DNA of 64,000 nt from Bog-473 sp963717455 (GCA_963717455.1 OY970336.1:3038001-3102000); one strand, 5' to 3'. Positions 18,038-27,739 are shown, counted from the stretch's first letter. Numbers and translations are program-made. The notes: a model not told the origin generated them from the sequence alone.

Positions 18038-18958
18038 TCATCCGAAGTGGCCCGTCACGTAACTCTGCGTCTCCTGCTCCCGAGGGCGCTCGAAGAACCG
18101 TTCGGTCGGTCCGTACTCGACAAGGCGACCGCCGTTCAAGAACATGGTGTGATCCGACAGGCGGTGGGCCTGGCCCAGGTTGTGGGTCACGATGATGATG
18201 GTGTAGCCGGGGGTCAAGCCACGGAGGAGGTGCTCGATGCTCTCGGTGATAACGGGATCAAGAGAGGACGTCGGCTCGTCGAGCAGGAGCACCTCCGACC
18301 CGACGGCAAGTGCACGGGCCAGGCACAACAACTGCTGCTGGCCCCCAGAGAGCCGGAACGGCGAGTCGTCCAGACGGTTCTTCACCGCCTCCCACAGGCC
18401 GACCTGACTGAGCCGCTCTTCGGCAATCACGTTCAGCTGCTTGCCCTTGGCCAGCTGGTGGGCCTTCACGCCCGACACCACGTTGTCGAGTATCGACATC
18501 GGGAACGGATTGGGCCGCTGGAACATCATCCCGACTTGACGGCGCAGAACGAGCAGGTCCCGGTGGCTGGCCCAGATGCTCTCGCCGTCGAGGGTGACGT
18601 CACCGTCGTGGCTAAAGCCCGCGATCTTGTCGTTCATCCGGTTGAGGGTGCGCAAAAACACCGACTTGCCGGTGCCGGTCGGGCCGATAATGGCGGTGAT
18701 CGTCCCACGGGCAATGTCGATCTCGACGTCCGACAAGATGGTCTTTGCCCCAATGCGAAGCGTCAGGTCCTTCGCGCACACGACGTTGGCCGGACGCCCT
18801 CGATCGGGGTCCAGCTCGGCCAAACCAGAGTCGAGGTCCCTTCTGGCATCCCTCGACGAGCCCACTCGCTCTGGGTGAGCCTTGAGTGTTCTCGGGTGGT
18901 CCAAGGTGGTCCACCTCCATGGACGTCGAGTCCTAGTTAGTGGCGACGTGATCTGCAA
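18038..18958 (-). CDS. PstB-like phosphate ABC transporter ATP-binding protein, orphan
   Basis: The ATPase domain matches PstB: NRMNDKIAGFSHDGDVTLDG, VGMMFQRPNPFPMSILDNV, LLLDEPTSSLDPVITESIE and IIIVTHNLGQAHRLSDHTM. Walker A is GPTGTGKSVF instead of the common GPSGCGKST, and the signature is LSGGQQQLLCLARAL, with Leu where PstB usually has Arg. The first 60 residues have no counterpart in PstB, so the true start may be GTG 18781. PstB energises phosphate uptake through PstCA, but no pstS, pstC, pstA or phoU is nearby. Confidence 0.82.
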   Translation of the reverse strand: MQITSPLTRTRRPWRWTTLDHPRTLKAHPERVGSSRDARRDLDSGLAELDPDRGRPANVVCAKDLTLRIGAKTILSDVEIDIARGTITAIIGPTGTGKSVFLRTLNRMNDKIAGFSHDGDVTLDGESIWASHRDLLVLRRQVGMMFQRPNPFPMSILDNVVSGVKAHQLAKGKQLNVIAEERLSQVGLWEAVKNRLDDSPFRLSGGQQQLLCLARALAVGSEVLLLDEPTSSLDPVITESIEHLLRGLTPGYTIIIVTHNLGQAHRLSDHTMFLNGGRLVEYGPTERFFERPREQETQSYVTGHFG

Positions 18959-19023
18959 CTTCTAACCACTATGGGCTCTCGTCAGCGAACAACTGGAGGC
19001 GAAAGGTCTCAACGATGGAGAGT

Positions 19024-19281
19024 TCATCTGGAGTTCGCGAAACATTCAGATTGCGTATAGACGCAGGGCCTCCGCAGTATCCCCTCAGGCAGGTTGAACC
19101 GATTCCGAAGGAACCGAACAAGCCAGCCTTGCGGAGTTACAACAGCTAGCGACCGAGAGGAATTGTCTGGGTCCGTCTCACGGATGACAAGGTTTGCTTC
19201 GACGAGCGATGAGACTGCACTGCTGATCCTCTGTTGTGTTGAAGCCGAACTGCTCCCACTCGTTGGCACGACAAACTCCAC
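19024..19281 (-). CDS. Small winged-helix (MarR-like) fragment or protein
   Basis: 85 residues. The central part, VSSLVEANLVIRETDPDNSS and LAVVTPQG, has the recognition helix-wing order of MarR proteins (usually LExxGLIxRxxDxxDRR...LTPxG). The N-terminal dimerisation helices of a full MarR protein are missing, so this is either a remnant or a minimal regulator. No ribosome-binding site was identified. Confidence 0.4.
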   Translation of the reverse strand: MEFVVPTSGSSSASTQQRISSAVSSLVEANLVIRETDPDNSSRSLAVVTPQGWLVRFLRNRFNLPEGILRRPCVYTQSECFANSR

Positions 19282-19630
19282 CAGACCCGGGGGAGCAAAT
19301 CGAAGAACTGCCAGATTCGCCTCTGTATCCGCCCCGCATCGCCCGCCGTGGGCTTGATCGGCTGGAGGGGGCGCGGGCGGGGCTTTCGACGCTTCCCCTA
19401 TCAGATGAGCAGAGCGCTAGTCCTCGTCCGCCACATGGTCGGCAGTGGGGCGTCCCGTACGGCACGGGTAGATCGGTGGACGATCTCAGCGACACGGTGG
19501 CCGGAGCGTCATCGAAAAGGTGCCCCGCAGTTCATGGCGTCGAGGCTAGTGGCGCTGCCGATAAATACATCGGTGTAATTTGAGGGCTGAACCTGCCCTC
19601 ATCGGGTGCGGTGAGGAGGTCGGTTGGCCG
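19282..19630. other. Intergenic stretch before the IS630 transposase
   Basis: No gene supported. Its right part should contain the left end of the IS630 element, but I could not pair terminal inverted repeats by eye. Confidence 0.4.
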
Positions 19631-20785
19631 ATGTCTCGTCGTTCGCCCTTCGAAGTTCGGCTCTCGCCAGATGACCGCGCCGTGCTCGAGGAACGGGCGT
19701 CGTCGCGGACGGCCGCGCACGCCGAGGTGGTGCGGGCTCGCATCGTGCTGGCGGCGGCCGACGGTGCGCGGAACGTGGACATCGCCCAGCGCGTCGGGGT
19801 GTGTGTCGATGTGGCGTCGAAGTGGCGCAAGCGCTTCTGGCAGGAGGGGCTCGCTGGCCTGAGGGACCGCCCTCGCTCTGGACGGCCACGGCGCTTCGGT
19901 GCTGCCGTGGTGGCCGGGATCAAGGCCTTGGCCTGCGAGCCACCCGAGCGACGTGATGTTCCCCTGTCGCGGTGGAGCTCGCACGAGCTGGCCACCCAGG
20001 CGAGGCGCGAAGGGCTCGTCGAGTCGATTTCGTCCTCGACGGTGCGCCGCTGGCTGCATGCTGCCGCGATCAAGCCGTGGCGCTTCCGGTCATGGATCTT
20101 CCCGCGGGACCCCGACTTCGCTACCAAAGCGGCGCGCGTCCTCGACCTATACCAGCGCGTCGTCGACGGCGTCGCGCTCGGCCCCGACGACTACGTGATC
20201 TCGGCCGACGAGAAGTCCCAGCTCCAAGCGCTCAGGCGCTGCCACCCCGATCTCGGTCCTGGCCCAGGGCGCCTCCGGCGGGTCGAGTTCGAATACGAGC
20301 GGGGCGGCACGCTCGCCTACATGGGCGCCTACGACGTCCATGCGGCCCGCCTCTTCGGCACGGTGGCCGAGAAGACCGGGATCGTGCCGTTCATGGAGCT
20401 GGCCGAGCGCGTCATGACCCTCGAGCCCTACGCGAGCGCGCGGCGCGTCTACTGGGTGGTCGACAACGGGTCCTCGCACCGTGGGCAGCGTTCGGTCGAG
20501 CGCATGGCAGCGGCGTGGCCCAACGCGCAGCTCGTCCACCTGCCCGTCCATGCCTCGTGGCTGAACCAGATCGAGGTCGTCTTCTCGGTCATCCAGCGCA
20601 AGGTGATCAAGCCCGCCGACTTCGCTGACCTCGCCGCCCTGGCCGATCGCCTCTGCCGCTTCGAGCAGCGCTACAACGCGACGGCGCGCCCGTTCGACTG
20701 GCGCTTCACGAGCCGTGATCTCGCCGCCATGCTCGAACGCATCGACGCCCATCGGCCCGAAGCCGAGCTCCCCCTCGCCGCCTGA
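19631..20785 (+). CDS. IS630-family transposase (DDE)
   Basis: 384 residues from ATG 19631 (MSRRSPFEVRLSPDD), preceded by GAGGAGG. The N-terminal HTH region (ARNVDIAQRVGVCVDVASKW) is followed by the DDE catalytic core: Asp in VISADEKSQLQAL, Asp in YWVVDNGSSHRG, Glu in SWLNQIEVVFSVIQRK. All three catalytic residues are present and the frame is intact, so it may be active. IS630 elements insert at TA. The gene at 20812 probably belongs to the same element. Confidence 0.93.
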   Translation: MSRRSPFEVRLSPDDRAVLEERASSRTAAHAEVVRARIVLAAADGARNVDIAQRVGVCVDVASKWRKRFWQEGLAGLRDRPRSGRPRRFGAAVVAGIKALACEPPERRDVPLSRWSSHELATQARREGLVESISSSTVRRWLHAAAIKPWRFRSWIFPRDPDFATKAARVLDLYQRVVDGVALGPDDYVISADEKSQLQALRRCHPDLGPGPGRLRRVEFEYERGGTLAYMGAYDVHAARLFGTVAEKTGIVPFMELAERVMTLEPYASARRVYWVVDNGSSHRGQRSVERMAAAWPNAQLVHLPVHASWLNQIEVVFSVIQRKVIKPADFADLAALADRLCRFEQRYNATARPFDWRFTSRDLAAMLERIDAHRPEAELPLAA

Positions 20786-20811
20786 GGGCACGCGCGGGCC
20801 AAGATGGACCG

Positions 20812-21162
20812 GTGAAGGGGCCTCCCGCATCGACCAAAGCCAGCCTGACCCAGCGCCTCAACGCTCGTGCCCGGGACCGATGGCCGGACCTCTCCGCTGT
20901 CGAGGTCCGCTTCCGGGCCAACTTCGCCTATGTTGACGGACGCCAGGCCGACGGAACCGTCCTCAAACTCTGCCGGCTGCGTTACGGCGGATCGGCCCAC
21001 CACTGGGGCTTCGCCCTCTACCGGGCCAGCCACGATGACTACGAGGATGCCGTCCTCCCCAACGGCATGCTCGCTGGCAGCGCCGAAGAAGCCCTTGATT
21101 GTGCCTGCGGCCTCTACCTCAACGACCCGTCAGCATGGCTCCCGGATACACCGACGAACTAA
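20812..21162 (+). CDS. Accessory protein of the IS630 unit, unknown function
   Basis: 116 residues from GTG 20812, 26 bases after the transposase. It contains RLRYGGSAHHWGFALYRAS, a DDYEDAVLPNG block and EEALDCACGLYLNDP. Proteins of this type are often found directly behind IS630-type transposases, so it is probably carried by the element. No catalytic motif is visible. Confidence 0.6.
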   Translation: MKGPPASTKASLTQRLNARARDRWPDLSAVEVRFRANFAYVDGRQADGTVLKLCRLRYGGSAHHWGFALYRASHDDYEDAVLPNGMLAGSAEEALDCACGLYLNDPSAWLPDTPTN

Positions 21163-21548
21163 CGCGCGGCAGCACTAGGTCCGAGGCTGTCTGCGGCGCT
21201 CTAACCGGATGATGCCCGGCAGCTTCCGGAGGGTCAGCTTCCGTGGCATGGCCTTCGCAGCCCGTCTCCGTGCCGTGCGGGCGATAACTCGATGTCGTCT
21301 CAAACGCATCGAGGCCCAAGTTGACTGGCGACTTCTCTTGCTCGGTGCAGCTACCAACTCAACTTCTTCAAGCGATCATCCCACTCATGGGCGGGCGATT
21401 CTTATAGAATTCATACATCAGTCTCATCATTTCCTAATACCTGCCCGGTTTTCTTGAACAGGGCCGTTGGTACAAGGGTCACCGGGCGCCTAAAGGCGAG
21501 GCATAAACCCGTCGAAACCAATGCCGGGAGCCCCGGAGGAGATGACTA
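21163..21548. other. Intergenic stretch
   Basis: No gene is supported. The right end of the IS630 element should lie in its first part. The last bases carry the GGAGGAG ribosome-binding site of the 21549 gene. Confidence 0.4.
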
Positions 21549-21890
21549 ATGACGACATCCAAGGAAACCACGGAGCGTCCCTCGGGCGACTGCAGCTCGC
21601 TCGAGCCTCGCTGGGATGCACCGAGCTCCAACCGCATTGATGATGCGATGGTCGAGCTGCACTGGGAGATCAGCATTGAACACTGGGTCCCAGATGACCG
21701 GAGTCGACTCAATCGCGTTCGTTGGTTCGTATGGGACTTGGTGGGCATTGGCAACCCACCATCCAGAGCGGAACGGGCTACAGCTGAAGAAGTTACGATA
21801 GTGACGGCTGACTCTGTGCCGAACCTGCGGGAGTTGCCGAACCGCCGGCTCGCAAAGGTCGTTAGCCGCAAACTTCAACCGATGGGATGA
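21549..21890 (+). CDS. Hypothetical protein, 113 residues
   Basis: ATG 21549 follows GGAGGAGATGACTA, a strong Shine-Dalgarno. The protein is soluble and acidic to neutral, with a Trp-rich middle (VELHWEISIEHWVPDDRS, VRWFVWDLVGIG) and a basic end (NRRLAKVVSRKLQ). I recognise no family. It lies between the IS630 unit and the broken recombinase. Confidence 0.55.
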   Translation: MTTSKETTERPSGDCSSLEPRWDAPSSNRIDDAMVELHWEISIEHWVPDDRSRLNRVRWFVWDLVGIGNPPSRAERATAEEVTIVTADSVPNLRELPNRRLAKVVSRKLQPMG

Positions 21891-22539
21891 CCCGAACACC
21901 TGATACGGTTTACATTCTCGATCAATCTTCGCGCCACACCGTGGCAGGATCGACAGCACGGGAGTCGAGAATTGGCCGTGAGCGCCCGGTAGCGGTTGTT
22001 CGCCGTCAACCCGCTTATGGTCTGGCAGCAGCCGCTTCGAGGCGGGCTCGAAGCGCCACCTCCTTTTGGCCGCCTGCTGACCATGCCCGGGCGGCAGGAG
22101 TGCTCCCTCCGTGACCTGTTCAGCGGCGGCGGAGCACCACCCGGTCGAGCTGGAGCCGCACTTGTGTCAGCTCCTCCTCTTCGGTTCCTCTTCGGTGGGC
22201 GTTTGGATCAACGCACGCACAACGTTCAGTCCTGGCGCGGTCGGCTGCGTTTACGATTGCGCCGCCAAGCTCGACGGACCGGGGACGATGCCAGTCAGGG
22301 CCGAGGCCCACGAAGCCCGCGGCGCTCGGGGGGTGGGGCAGCTCCCCTGACGACGCAGTGCCATCAGTCCCCCGGTCCGGCGGGCGGCTGCGATGCCAAA
22401 CCAACGCACGAGTGTGGTACCGAAACCCGTCCCACCGCCAGCGTCCCGCCAGCGGTGCCGGTGCAGCCAGTGCGGACCCACCCACCTGGTCGCACCGACA
22501 CCGTGGCGTTCTGCGGACTGGCGATGGGCCGGTATCGGC
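21891..22539. other. Degraded stretch upstream of a broken recombinase
   Basis: Several overlapping open frames exist, all with shadow-type Arg/Pro/Ala composition. It may contain the decayed resolvase domain of the recombinase that follows, but no motif can be shown. Confidence 0.3.
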
Positions 22540-23463
22540 ACCATCGCAGATGGCCTCAACCGCGACCGCATCCCCTCCCCCAGCGGCCACGACCCGGCGG
22601 CAACCGTCACCGGGCGTCAGCGAACGGCGCCTGGGGCAAGAGCGCCGTGCGAGCGATCCTAGGAAACCCGTCGTGCACGGGCCGCCAGGTCTGGAACCGC
22701 CAGCGGCGCGACGAGGAGCTGCTCGATGTTGACGACGTGGCGGCGGGCTATCAGAGCCGCATGAAGTGGAACGACCGCAGCGAGTGGGTGTGGTCGGCGG
22801 AGGAGACACACGAAGCCATCGCCTCCGCTGAGACGTTCGCCGCGGCATCGGCGGAGCGAGCGGCCGGGAACGACCGCTGGGCCGTCACGAAGCCCGAGGC
22901 ACCGCAACGCGTCCTGCCTGTCATCGCTCGTTCACTGTGGCATCTGTGGTCGCCGCATGAGCGGCGCCTGGAACCATGGCGAGGCGTACTACCGCTGCCG
23001 CTTCCCCACCGAGTACGCAGGGGCGACCGGCCAACACCCGAGCACGGTCTACCTGCGCGAGTCCGACGTGACCCCGGCTCTCGACGACTGGCTCCTCTCC
23101 GTGTTCGACCAAAGGACCTCGACGAGGCCGTCGCTGCCCTGTCGCGGCCCAGGCTCCCGACGACGGCGCAACCGCCCCGAGTCGGAGGCTGCCCTCCGGG
23201 CGTTGGGGACTGCGACACCCGCCTGGCGAAGTGCCGCTCTGGACGGAGGTCGGAGCCGACCCCGCCGTGGTCGCCGGGTGGATCAAGGAGATGGAGGCCG
23301 ACCGTGTCGGAGCGCAGCGGGAGCCGGCCTCGTCCGCCGCAACCGCTCGGCCCCTCACAGAGGCCGAGATTCGGGCATTGGTGACCTCCCAGCGCAAGGT
23401 GCTGCGTTCGCCGCCCAAGCCGACTCCCGAGCAGCGTACGGCCATCTACGCGGAGACGATCGC
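22540..23463 (+). pseudogene. Large serine recombinase, middle and C-terminal part, multiple frameshifts
   Basis: Family blocks in order but in different frames: IADGLNRDRIPSPSGHDP; AWGKSAVRAILGNPSCTGRQ and VWNRQRRDEELLDVDDVAAG (recombinase domain); MSGAWNHGEAYYRCRFPTEY (zinc-ribbon region); VYLRESDVTPALDDWLLSVF; LTEAEIRALVTSQRKVL (coiled coil). The N-terminal resolvase domain with its catalytic Ser is not recognisable. At least three frame changes are needed, so it is not functional. It is the largest of the serine-recombinase remnants, all on the + strand. Confidence 0.8.
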
Positions 23464-23490
23464 CCGCCCGGCCATTTGGCCGGGCGGTTT
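23464..23490 (+). terminator. Rho-independent terminator at the recombinase 3' end
   Basis: A 10-bp perfect GC stem, CCGCCCGGCC / GGCCGGGCGG, with loop ATTT, followed by TTTA. It lies within the last coding remnants of the recombinase pseudogene. Confidence 0.6.
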
Positions 23491-23734
23491 ACCTGTTCAA
23501 ACCCCTCTGAAAGGTCTTCCTCATGCCGGAGGGCAGCTCGTCTCCGACCCGGTGCGCGAGTCGGAGATCTGGTATACGAACTGCGCCGAGGAGGACGCGG
23601 GCACGGTGACCTTCGGCGGCACCGCGTTGGCCCGGCGGCGACAGCGTGATCGACAGCCCGTTGACCAGCACGGGCAAGTTCGCTGACCTCGGCGTCGAGA
23701 GCTCGCTGAGTGGAGCATCGAGCAGGGACTCCAC

Positions 23735-23812
23735 TCGGGCGCAGGTCGGGGTGATATGCAGCGTGAAGCGCGGGTGCTGCAGGCGCCAGCGCTTGATCTC
23801 GACTTACTAGAC
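23735..23812 (-). pseudogene. Possible IS630-type transposase fragment
   Basis: The minus strand reads EIKRWRLQHPRFTLHITPTC, like the segment before the catalytic Glu in IS630-type transposases (usually KHPRxHLHFTPTSASW). Only about 26 residues are recognisable and the Glu block is lost. Weak. Confidence 0.3.
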
Positions 23813-24072
23813 CAAGAAACACTGGCCGCAAACCGCCCCACTGGCGCCGTCCCCGGTGTGCATGGCCTGCCCCCAGCGTGGCGCATCCATATGTGTGGGC
23901 CGGAGCAACACTTGACGCCTGGCTAGGGCCCCAAGTCGATGTGGGGCTTCAGGGATGGGGTGGTCGATTACTCTTGGCTCCGTCGCATGGCAGCCTTTTG
24001 CCGTCTGCCGGAACAGAGGTATTACTGTGCCGCGACCAAAGAGGTCATCTTGGAGTCCGTGCGACAGGGAGC

Positions 24073-26601
24073 ATGATGGATCGAAGGGGAAGGTCGCTCG
24101 TTGCTGCGATCGTGGTTTCACTCGGCATACTCGCCGTTCCGGCGGCCCATGCGGCTGCAGTGTCGCCGTCACTGACCTGGTTCAGCACGGGACCAATCGA
24201 TGACTCACCGCCGCTGGGCCCCGACACCCACATGCAGTCGGTGACTTGTCCATTGACCAGCCTCTGTGTGGCCGTCGACGCGGGCGGCAACGTCTTGACG
24301 TCGACGAATCCGACAGGTGGCGCCGCATCTTGGCAGCGGTCACTCGTCGACCCCGGAAGTTGGTTGGCGGCGGTCTCGTGCCCGACCACGTCACTCTGTG
24401 TCGCCGGAGACGGGGGCGGCAACCTGATCGTCTCCAACAACCCGACCGGCGGTGCGGGGGCGTGGTCGAAGATGAGCGTGAGTCCGGGCGTCGTGGTTGA
24501 CGCGGTGTCGTGCCCGACCACCGCGTTCTGCGTCGCGGTCGATCAGGCGGGCAACATCATCACCTCCACCGACCCCATGGGTGGGATTGGTTCGTGGTCG
24601 GTGCGGAGCGTGGACGCACCGGACGAGATCATTTCGGTGTCCTGTCCGAGCGTAACCTTTTGTGCCGCGGTGGACAGCCTCGGACGAATCCTGCTCTCCA
24701 CCGATCCCACAGGGAGCGGCTCTGCGTGGAACCCCATCGCGCCGGCTGCAACGGGATACCGCATCCTGTCCGTGTCATGTGCTTCGACGTCGTTCTGCGC
24801 GGCTGGCGACAACAAGGGTGACATCTTCACGTCGGTCAACCCCCTGGGGGGCGTCAACGTGTGGATCTCCGGCCACGTGGACTCGGGCAACTGGGTTGGG
24901 GCGATCTCATGTCCGACGGCCGCCCTGTGCGCCGCCGGAGACTCGTGGGGCGACGAGATCGCTTCCACCGATCCCATCGGTGGGCCGTCAGCGTGGAAGG
25001 TGGGCGCAGTGAACGTGACCGGAGCCACCAACTGGACCGGCGGGATGTCTTGTACCACGTCAGGGATCTGTGCCATGGTCAACCAGGCGGGTAACATCAT
25101 CACCTCGACCGATGCCGCCGGTGGCGCTTCAGCGTGGACCAAGGCAGCGGTGGACGACTTCAATCAGATCGACACGGTGGACTGTCCCAGTACGCAGCTG
25201 TGCGTGGCCGGCGACTCGGGGGGCAACTTGTTCCATTCCACCCACCCGACCGGTGGAAGATCCGCGTGGTCCCGAGCGACGGTCGATTCCGGAACGTGGA
25301 TCAACAAAATCTCCTGCCCGTCGGTGTCGCTGTGCGTGGCCGGCGATGGTGCAGGGGGCATCTTGACCTCGACCGACCCGGCCGGCGGGGCGTCCACCTG
25401 GACCCGAACGCTCGTCGACGGCACAGCGACCGTGTGGGGCATCTCCTGTCCGTCGGTGTCACTCTGCGTGGCCAGCGACGGGTCCGGAGGCATCCTGACC
25501 TCGACCGATCCCACCGGGGGGGCCAGCGCATGGACGCGGATCGACGCGGATGGCACGACCCTCATCTGGGCCGTGTCGTGCCCGGCGGTTTCGCTGTGCG
25601 TGGCGGGTGACGAGGCGGGAGGTCTGCTCAGTTCGACCAACCCCACAGGCGGTGCAGCGGCGTGGCAGAGAGCGGTGGTGGGGCAGGGCGGCATCGGCGT
25701 GGTCTCGTGTGGCAGCGTCGACGTCTGCGTGGCGGGAGACGGGACGGGCCAGCTGCTCACCTCGGCCGACCCGACAGGTGGACTGGGGACATGGAGCGTG
25801 ACGGGTTCCGATCCGGGTCATTGGATGGCCGGACTCACCTGCACCGGCGGTTCGTTCTGTGTGGCCACCGATAGCGGAGGCAACGTCTTGACCACCGGCG
25901 ATCCCGCCACGCCCACTCCGCAGTGGACAAGCACGAACGTCGACGGAGACTCGGTGATGTGGGACGTGTCGTGCCCCACCACCTCGCTTTGTGTCGCAGG
26001 GGATCAAACCGGGTCCATCATGACGACGTCAGCTGTCCCCACGGTCTCGGCCGTGAGCCCGAACTCCGGACCCACCTCGGGAGGTACCGCGATCACCATC
26101 ACCGGGACCGGCTTCGTCAGCGGCGCTGTCGTGAAGATCGGCCAGGGCAACGGCACCGGATCGGGGGCCATTGCCGCCACCAACGTCACCGTTGTATCTC
26201 CGACCAAGATCACGGCCGTCACCGGCGGGGGGGCCAAGGCCGGTACTTGGACCTTGTTCGTCACCACGACGGGGGGCACCAGTGCGGGTAACTCCGGAGC
26301 CAACTTCGCCTACAACGTCCCCACGGTCTCTGCCGTAAGCCCGAACTCGGGCCCGACCTCGGGGGGCACTGCCATCACCATCACCGGGACCGGCTTCGTC
26401 AGCGGCGCTGTCGTGAAGATCGGCCAGGGCAACGGCACCGGATCGGGGGCCATCGCCGCCACCAACGTCACGGTTGTATCTCCGACCAAGATCACGGCCG
26501 TCACCGGCGGGGGGGCCAAGGCCGGTACTTGGACCTTGTTCGTCATCGCCTCTGGGGGCACCAGTGCGGCTAACTCCGGTGCCTACTTCACCTATCACTG
26601 A
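24073..26601 (+). CDS. Secreted 14-repeat propeller-like protein with two C-terminal IPT/TIG domains
   Basis: ATG 24073 (or 24076) follows ACAGGGAG. A signal peptide (SLVAAIVVSLGILAVPAAHA) precedes fourteen repeats of about 44 residues. Each repeat has two Cys and the pattern SCPxxxLCVAGDxxGxIxTS, then DPTGGAxAW; the paired Cys probably form a disulfide in each blade. The end has two nearly identical IPT/TIG immunoglobulin-like domains (VSPNSGPTSGGTAITITG, GGGAKAGTWTLFV). The protein is presumably exported and binds something outside the cell; no catalytic residues are seen. The IPT type is shared with genes at 30514, 59153 and 61606. Confidence 0.88.
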   Translation: MMDRRGRSLVAAIVVSLGILAVPAAHAAAVSPSLTWFSTGPIDDSPPLGPDTHMQSVTCPLTSLCVAVDAGGNVLTSTNPTGGAASWQRSLVDPGSWLAAVSCPTTSLCVAGDGGGNLIVSNNPTGGAGAWSKMSVSPGVVVDAVSCPTTAFCVAVDQAGNIITSTDPMGGIGSWSVRSVDAPDEIISVSCPSVTFCAAVDSLGRILLSTDPTGSGSAWNPIAPAATGYRILSVSCASTSFCAAGDNKGDIFTSVNPLGGVNVWISGHVDSGNWVGAISCPTAALCAAGDSWGDEIASTDPIGGPSAWKVGAVNVTGATNWTGGMSCTTSGICAMVNQAGNIITSTDAAGGASAWTKAAVDDFNQIDTVDCPSTQLCVAGDSGGNLFHSTHPTGGRSAWSRATVDSGTWINKISCPSVSLCVAGDGAGGILTSTDPAGGASTWTRTLVDGTATVWGISCPSVSLCVASDGSGGILTSTDPTGGASAWTRIDADGTTLIWAVSCPAVSLCVAGDEAGGLLSSTNPTGGAAAWQRAVVGQGGIGVVSCGSVDVCVAGDGTGQLLTSADPTGGLGTWSVTGSDPGHWMAGLTCTGGSFCVATDSGGNVLTTGDPATPTPQWTSTNVDGDSVMWDVSCPTTSLCVAGDQTGSIMTTSAVPTVSAVSPNSGPTSGGTAITITGTGFVSGAVVKIGQGNGTGSGAIAATNVTVVSPTKITAVTGGGAKAGTWTLFVTTTGGTSAGNSGANFAYNVPTVSAVSPNSGPTSGGTAITITGTGFVSGAVVKIGQGNGTGSGAIAATNVTVVSPTKITAVTGGGAKAGTWTLFVIASGGTSAANSGAYFTYH

Positions 26602-26721
26602 GAGCGAAAACGGGACTTCTACAACTAAGCTCGGCCCCACGGCTCGCTTGGGGCCAGACGCCCTACGATCGCGTACGGCAGAAGACGACCCAGCGCTCAG
26701 CGATGTATTCAGTTGAACAAC

Positions 26722-26846
26722 GTGTCAGAGGGGGGACCTTAACCATGAGCACACCAGCCTGGGAGACCTGCTGGGCCGCCCGACCGCCTCGTCTCTCCCG
26801 CCAATCTGGTACTGGCACATCCCAGGGCGGGGACTCAAACCCTAAG
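26722..26846 (+). repeat. Recombinase-tail module, type b, copy 1
   Basis: Starts GTGTCAGAGGGGGGACC and continues AGCACACCAGCCTGGGAGAC, then a further 75 bases that match 54632-54760 closely. Short forms are at 40404-40470 and 49363-49445. The start corresponds to the V-x-x-G-G-T end of serine recombinases. Confidence 0.6.
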
Positions 26847-26867
26847 TGCTGGCGACGCTAAAGAGCT

Positions 26868-27060
26868 TCCATTGTTTCAGGAATGCCCTTCCGCGTGTGC
26901 TTCCCTCGACCATGGAATTGGATTCCAGAGCCAATCGCGAGGTCCCTCACCGTAGAGGAGACGAGGATCTCCCCGGGGACTCTGCCAGCCCTCCAATACG
27001 TGCGCCGATGTGAACGGCGATCCCGACCAGATCATTGTCGCGCACCTCAAACTCCCCGCT
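26868..27060 (-). pseudogene. Class III adenylate/guanylate cyclase fragment, frameshifted
   Basis: On the minus strand EFEVRDNDLVGIAVHIGARI runs, after one frame change near 26968, into GEILVSSTVRDLAIGSGIQF and HGRGKHTRKGIPETMEAL. This is the C-terminal part of a class III cyclase domain (compare GDYFGPAVNRVARL and GQVLVSRSTADVV in the gene at 49651). Neither end of a gene remains. Confidence 0.6.
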
Positions 27061-27234
27061 CTTTCCGTTCCGTGGTGGTGGTCATTCCGCGGATTGCGGT
27101 AGAAGATCGGGTTGGAAAGCGGTACCCGGTCGACGGGACCGTGCAACTCGTTCCATAGCGCCGTGCGCGCTTGAGCTACCTATTCGCGAGCTATGCGCGC
27201 AGCCTCCACGGCCGTTTGAATTCGTGTCCGGCAC

Positions 27235-27426
27235 GGGCGGAGGCAACACGACGGACGCAGGGTTCTCATCGAGGAACTGATCAACGGTGTACGGAACTGT
27301 CCCGACCATCTCCAAGAGACGATCTCCCTCCAAGTGACGATCTCCGGCGCTCTTCCGCTCAACGCCATGTTGAAAGAGGTTGGGCTGAAGGAGTCGTCTA
27401 CTACTGGTGTCGGCGGGGAGACATGA
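27235..27426 (+). pseudogene. Serine recombinase C-terminal fragment
   Basis: Reads RRVLIEELINGVRNCPDHLQ ... LNAMLKEVGLKESSTTGVGG, ending at TGA 27424-27426. It aligns with the C-terminus of the fragment at 58120-58866 (ERLVLIDEFLEEITVLPDYL ... LYQEVGLKNSEFDRVGG). Only the last 60 residues are present. It lies 630 bases before the GH43-like gene. Confidence 0.65.
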
Positions 27427-27543
27427 ACACAGACAGCGCCCGTGTTGACCGCGCCAGTCGTGGCTCCGTGCTGGCACGAAGGCGAAAGAGCATGTCGTAG
27501 ATGCAAAACTGACAGCGTTCATAAAGGCTTGAGAAGACTGACG

Positions 27544-27739
27544 GGCTCTCGGCGGAGCAGTAGCGCGATGCGAGCGCGATCCGTCGCCGGCCGGACGAGG
27601 ACGTCCGGAGCCCGAGCAGCGTCTGGGCCGTTGGGGCGAAGATCACCATCCGTCCCGGGCATGGCTCAATCACCGTCGGCGGCGACGTCATGTCCTCAGG
27701 CCACAGCTCGAGCTCACCACCGTCACCGGGTTGCCACAA
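27544..27739 (-). pseudogene. Possible 2-oxoglutarate/Fe(II) oxygenase fragment
   Basis: The minus strand reads DGGELELWPEDM, then GRMVIFAPTAQTLLG and GRRRIALASRYCSAE. This order resembles the GGELxLW strand, the turn before the distal His, and the final RRxSLAxYYY strand of 2OG oxygenases. The distal His is replaced and the N-terminal half is missing. Confidence 0.35.

Noticed and set aside
20147..20830. 227-codon minus-strand frame opposite the IS630 transposase
   Set aside because: Antisense shadow with no motif.
22111..22350. 79-codon + strand frame
   Set aside because: No family, no ribosome-binding site, and it lies in a degraded recombinase-rich stretch.
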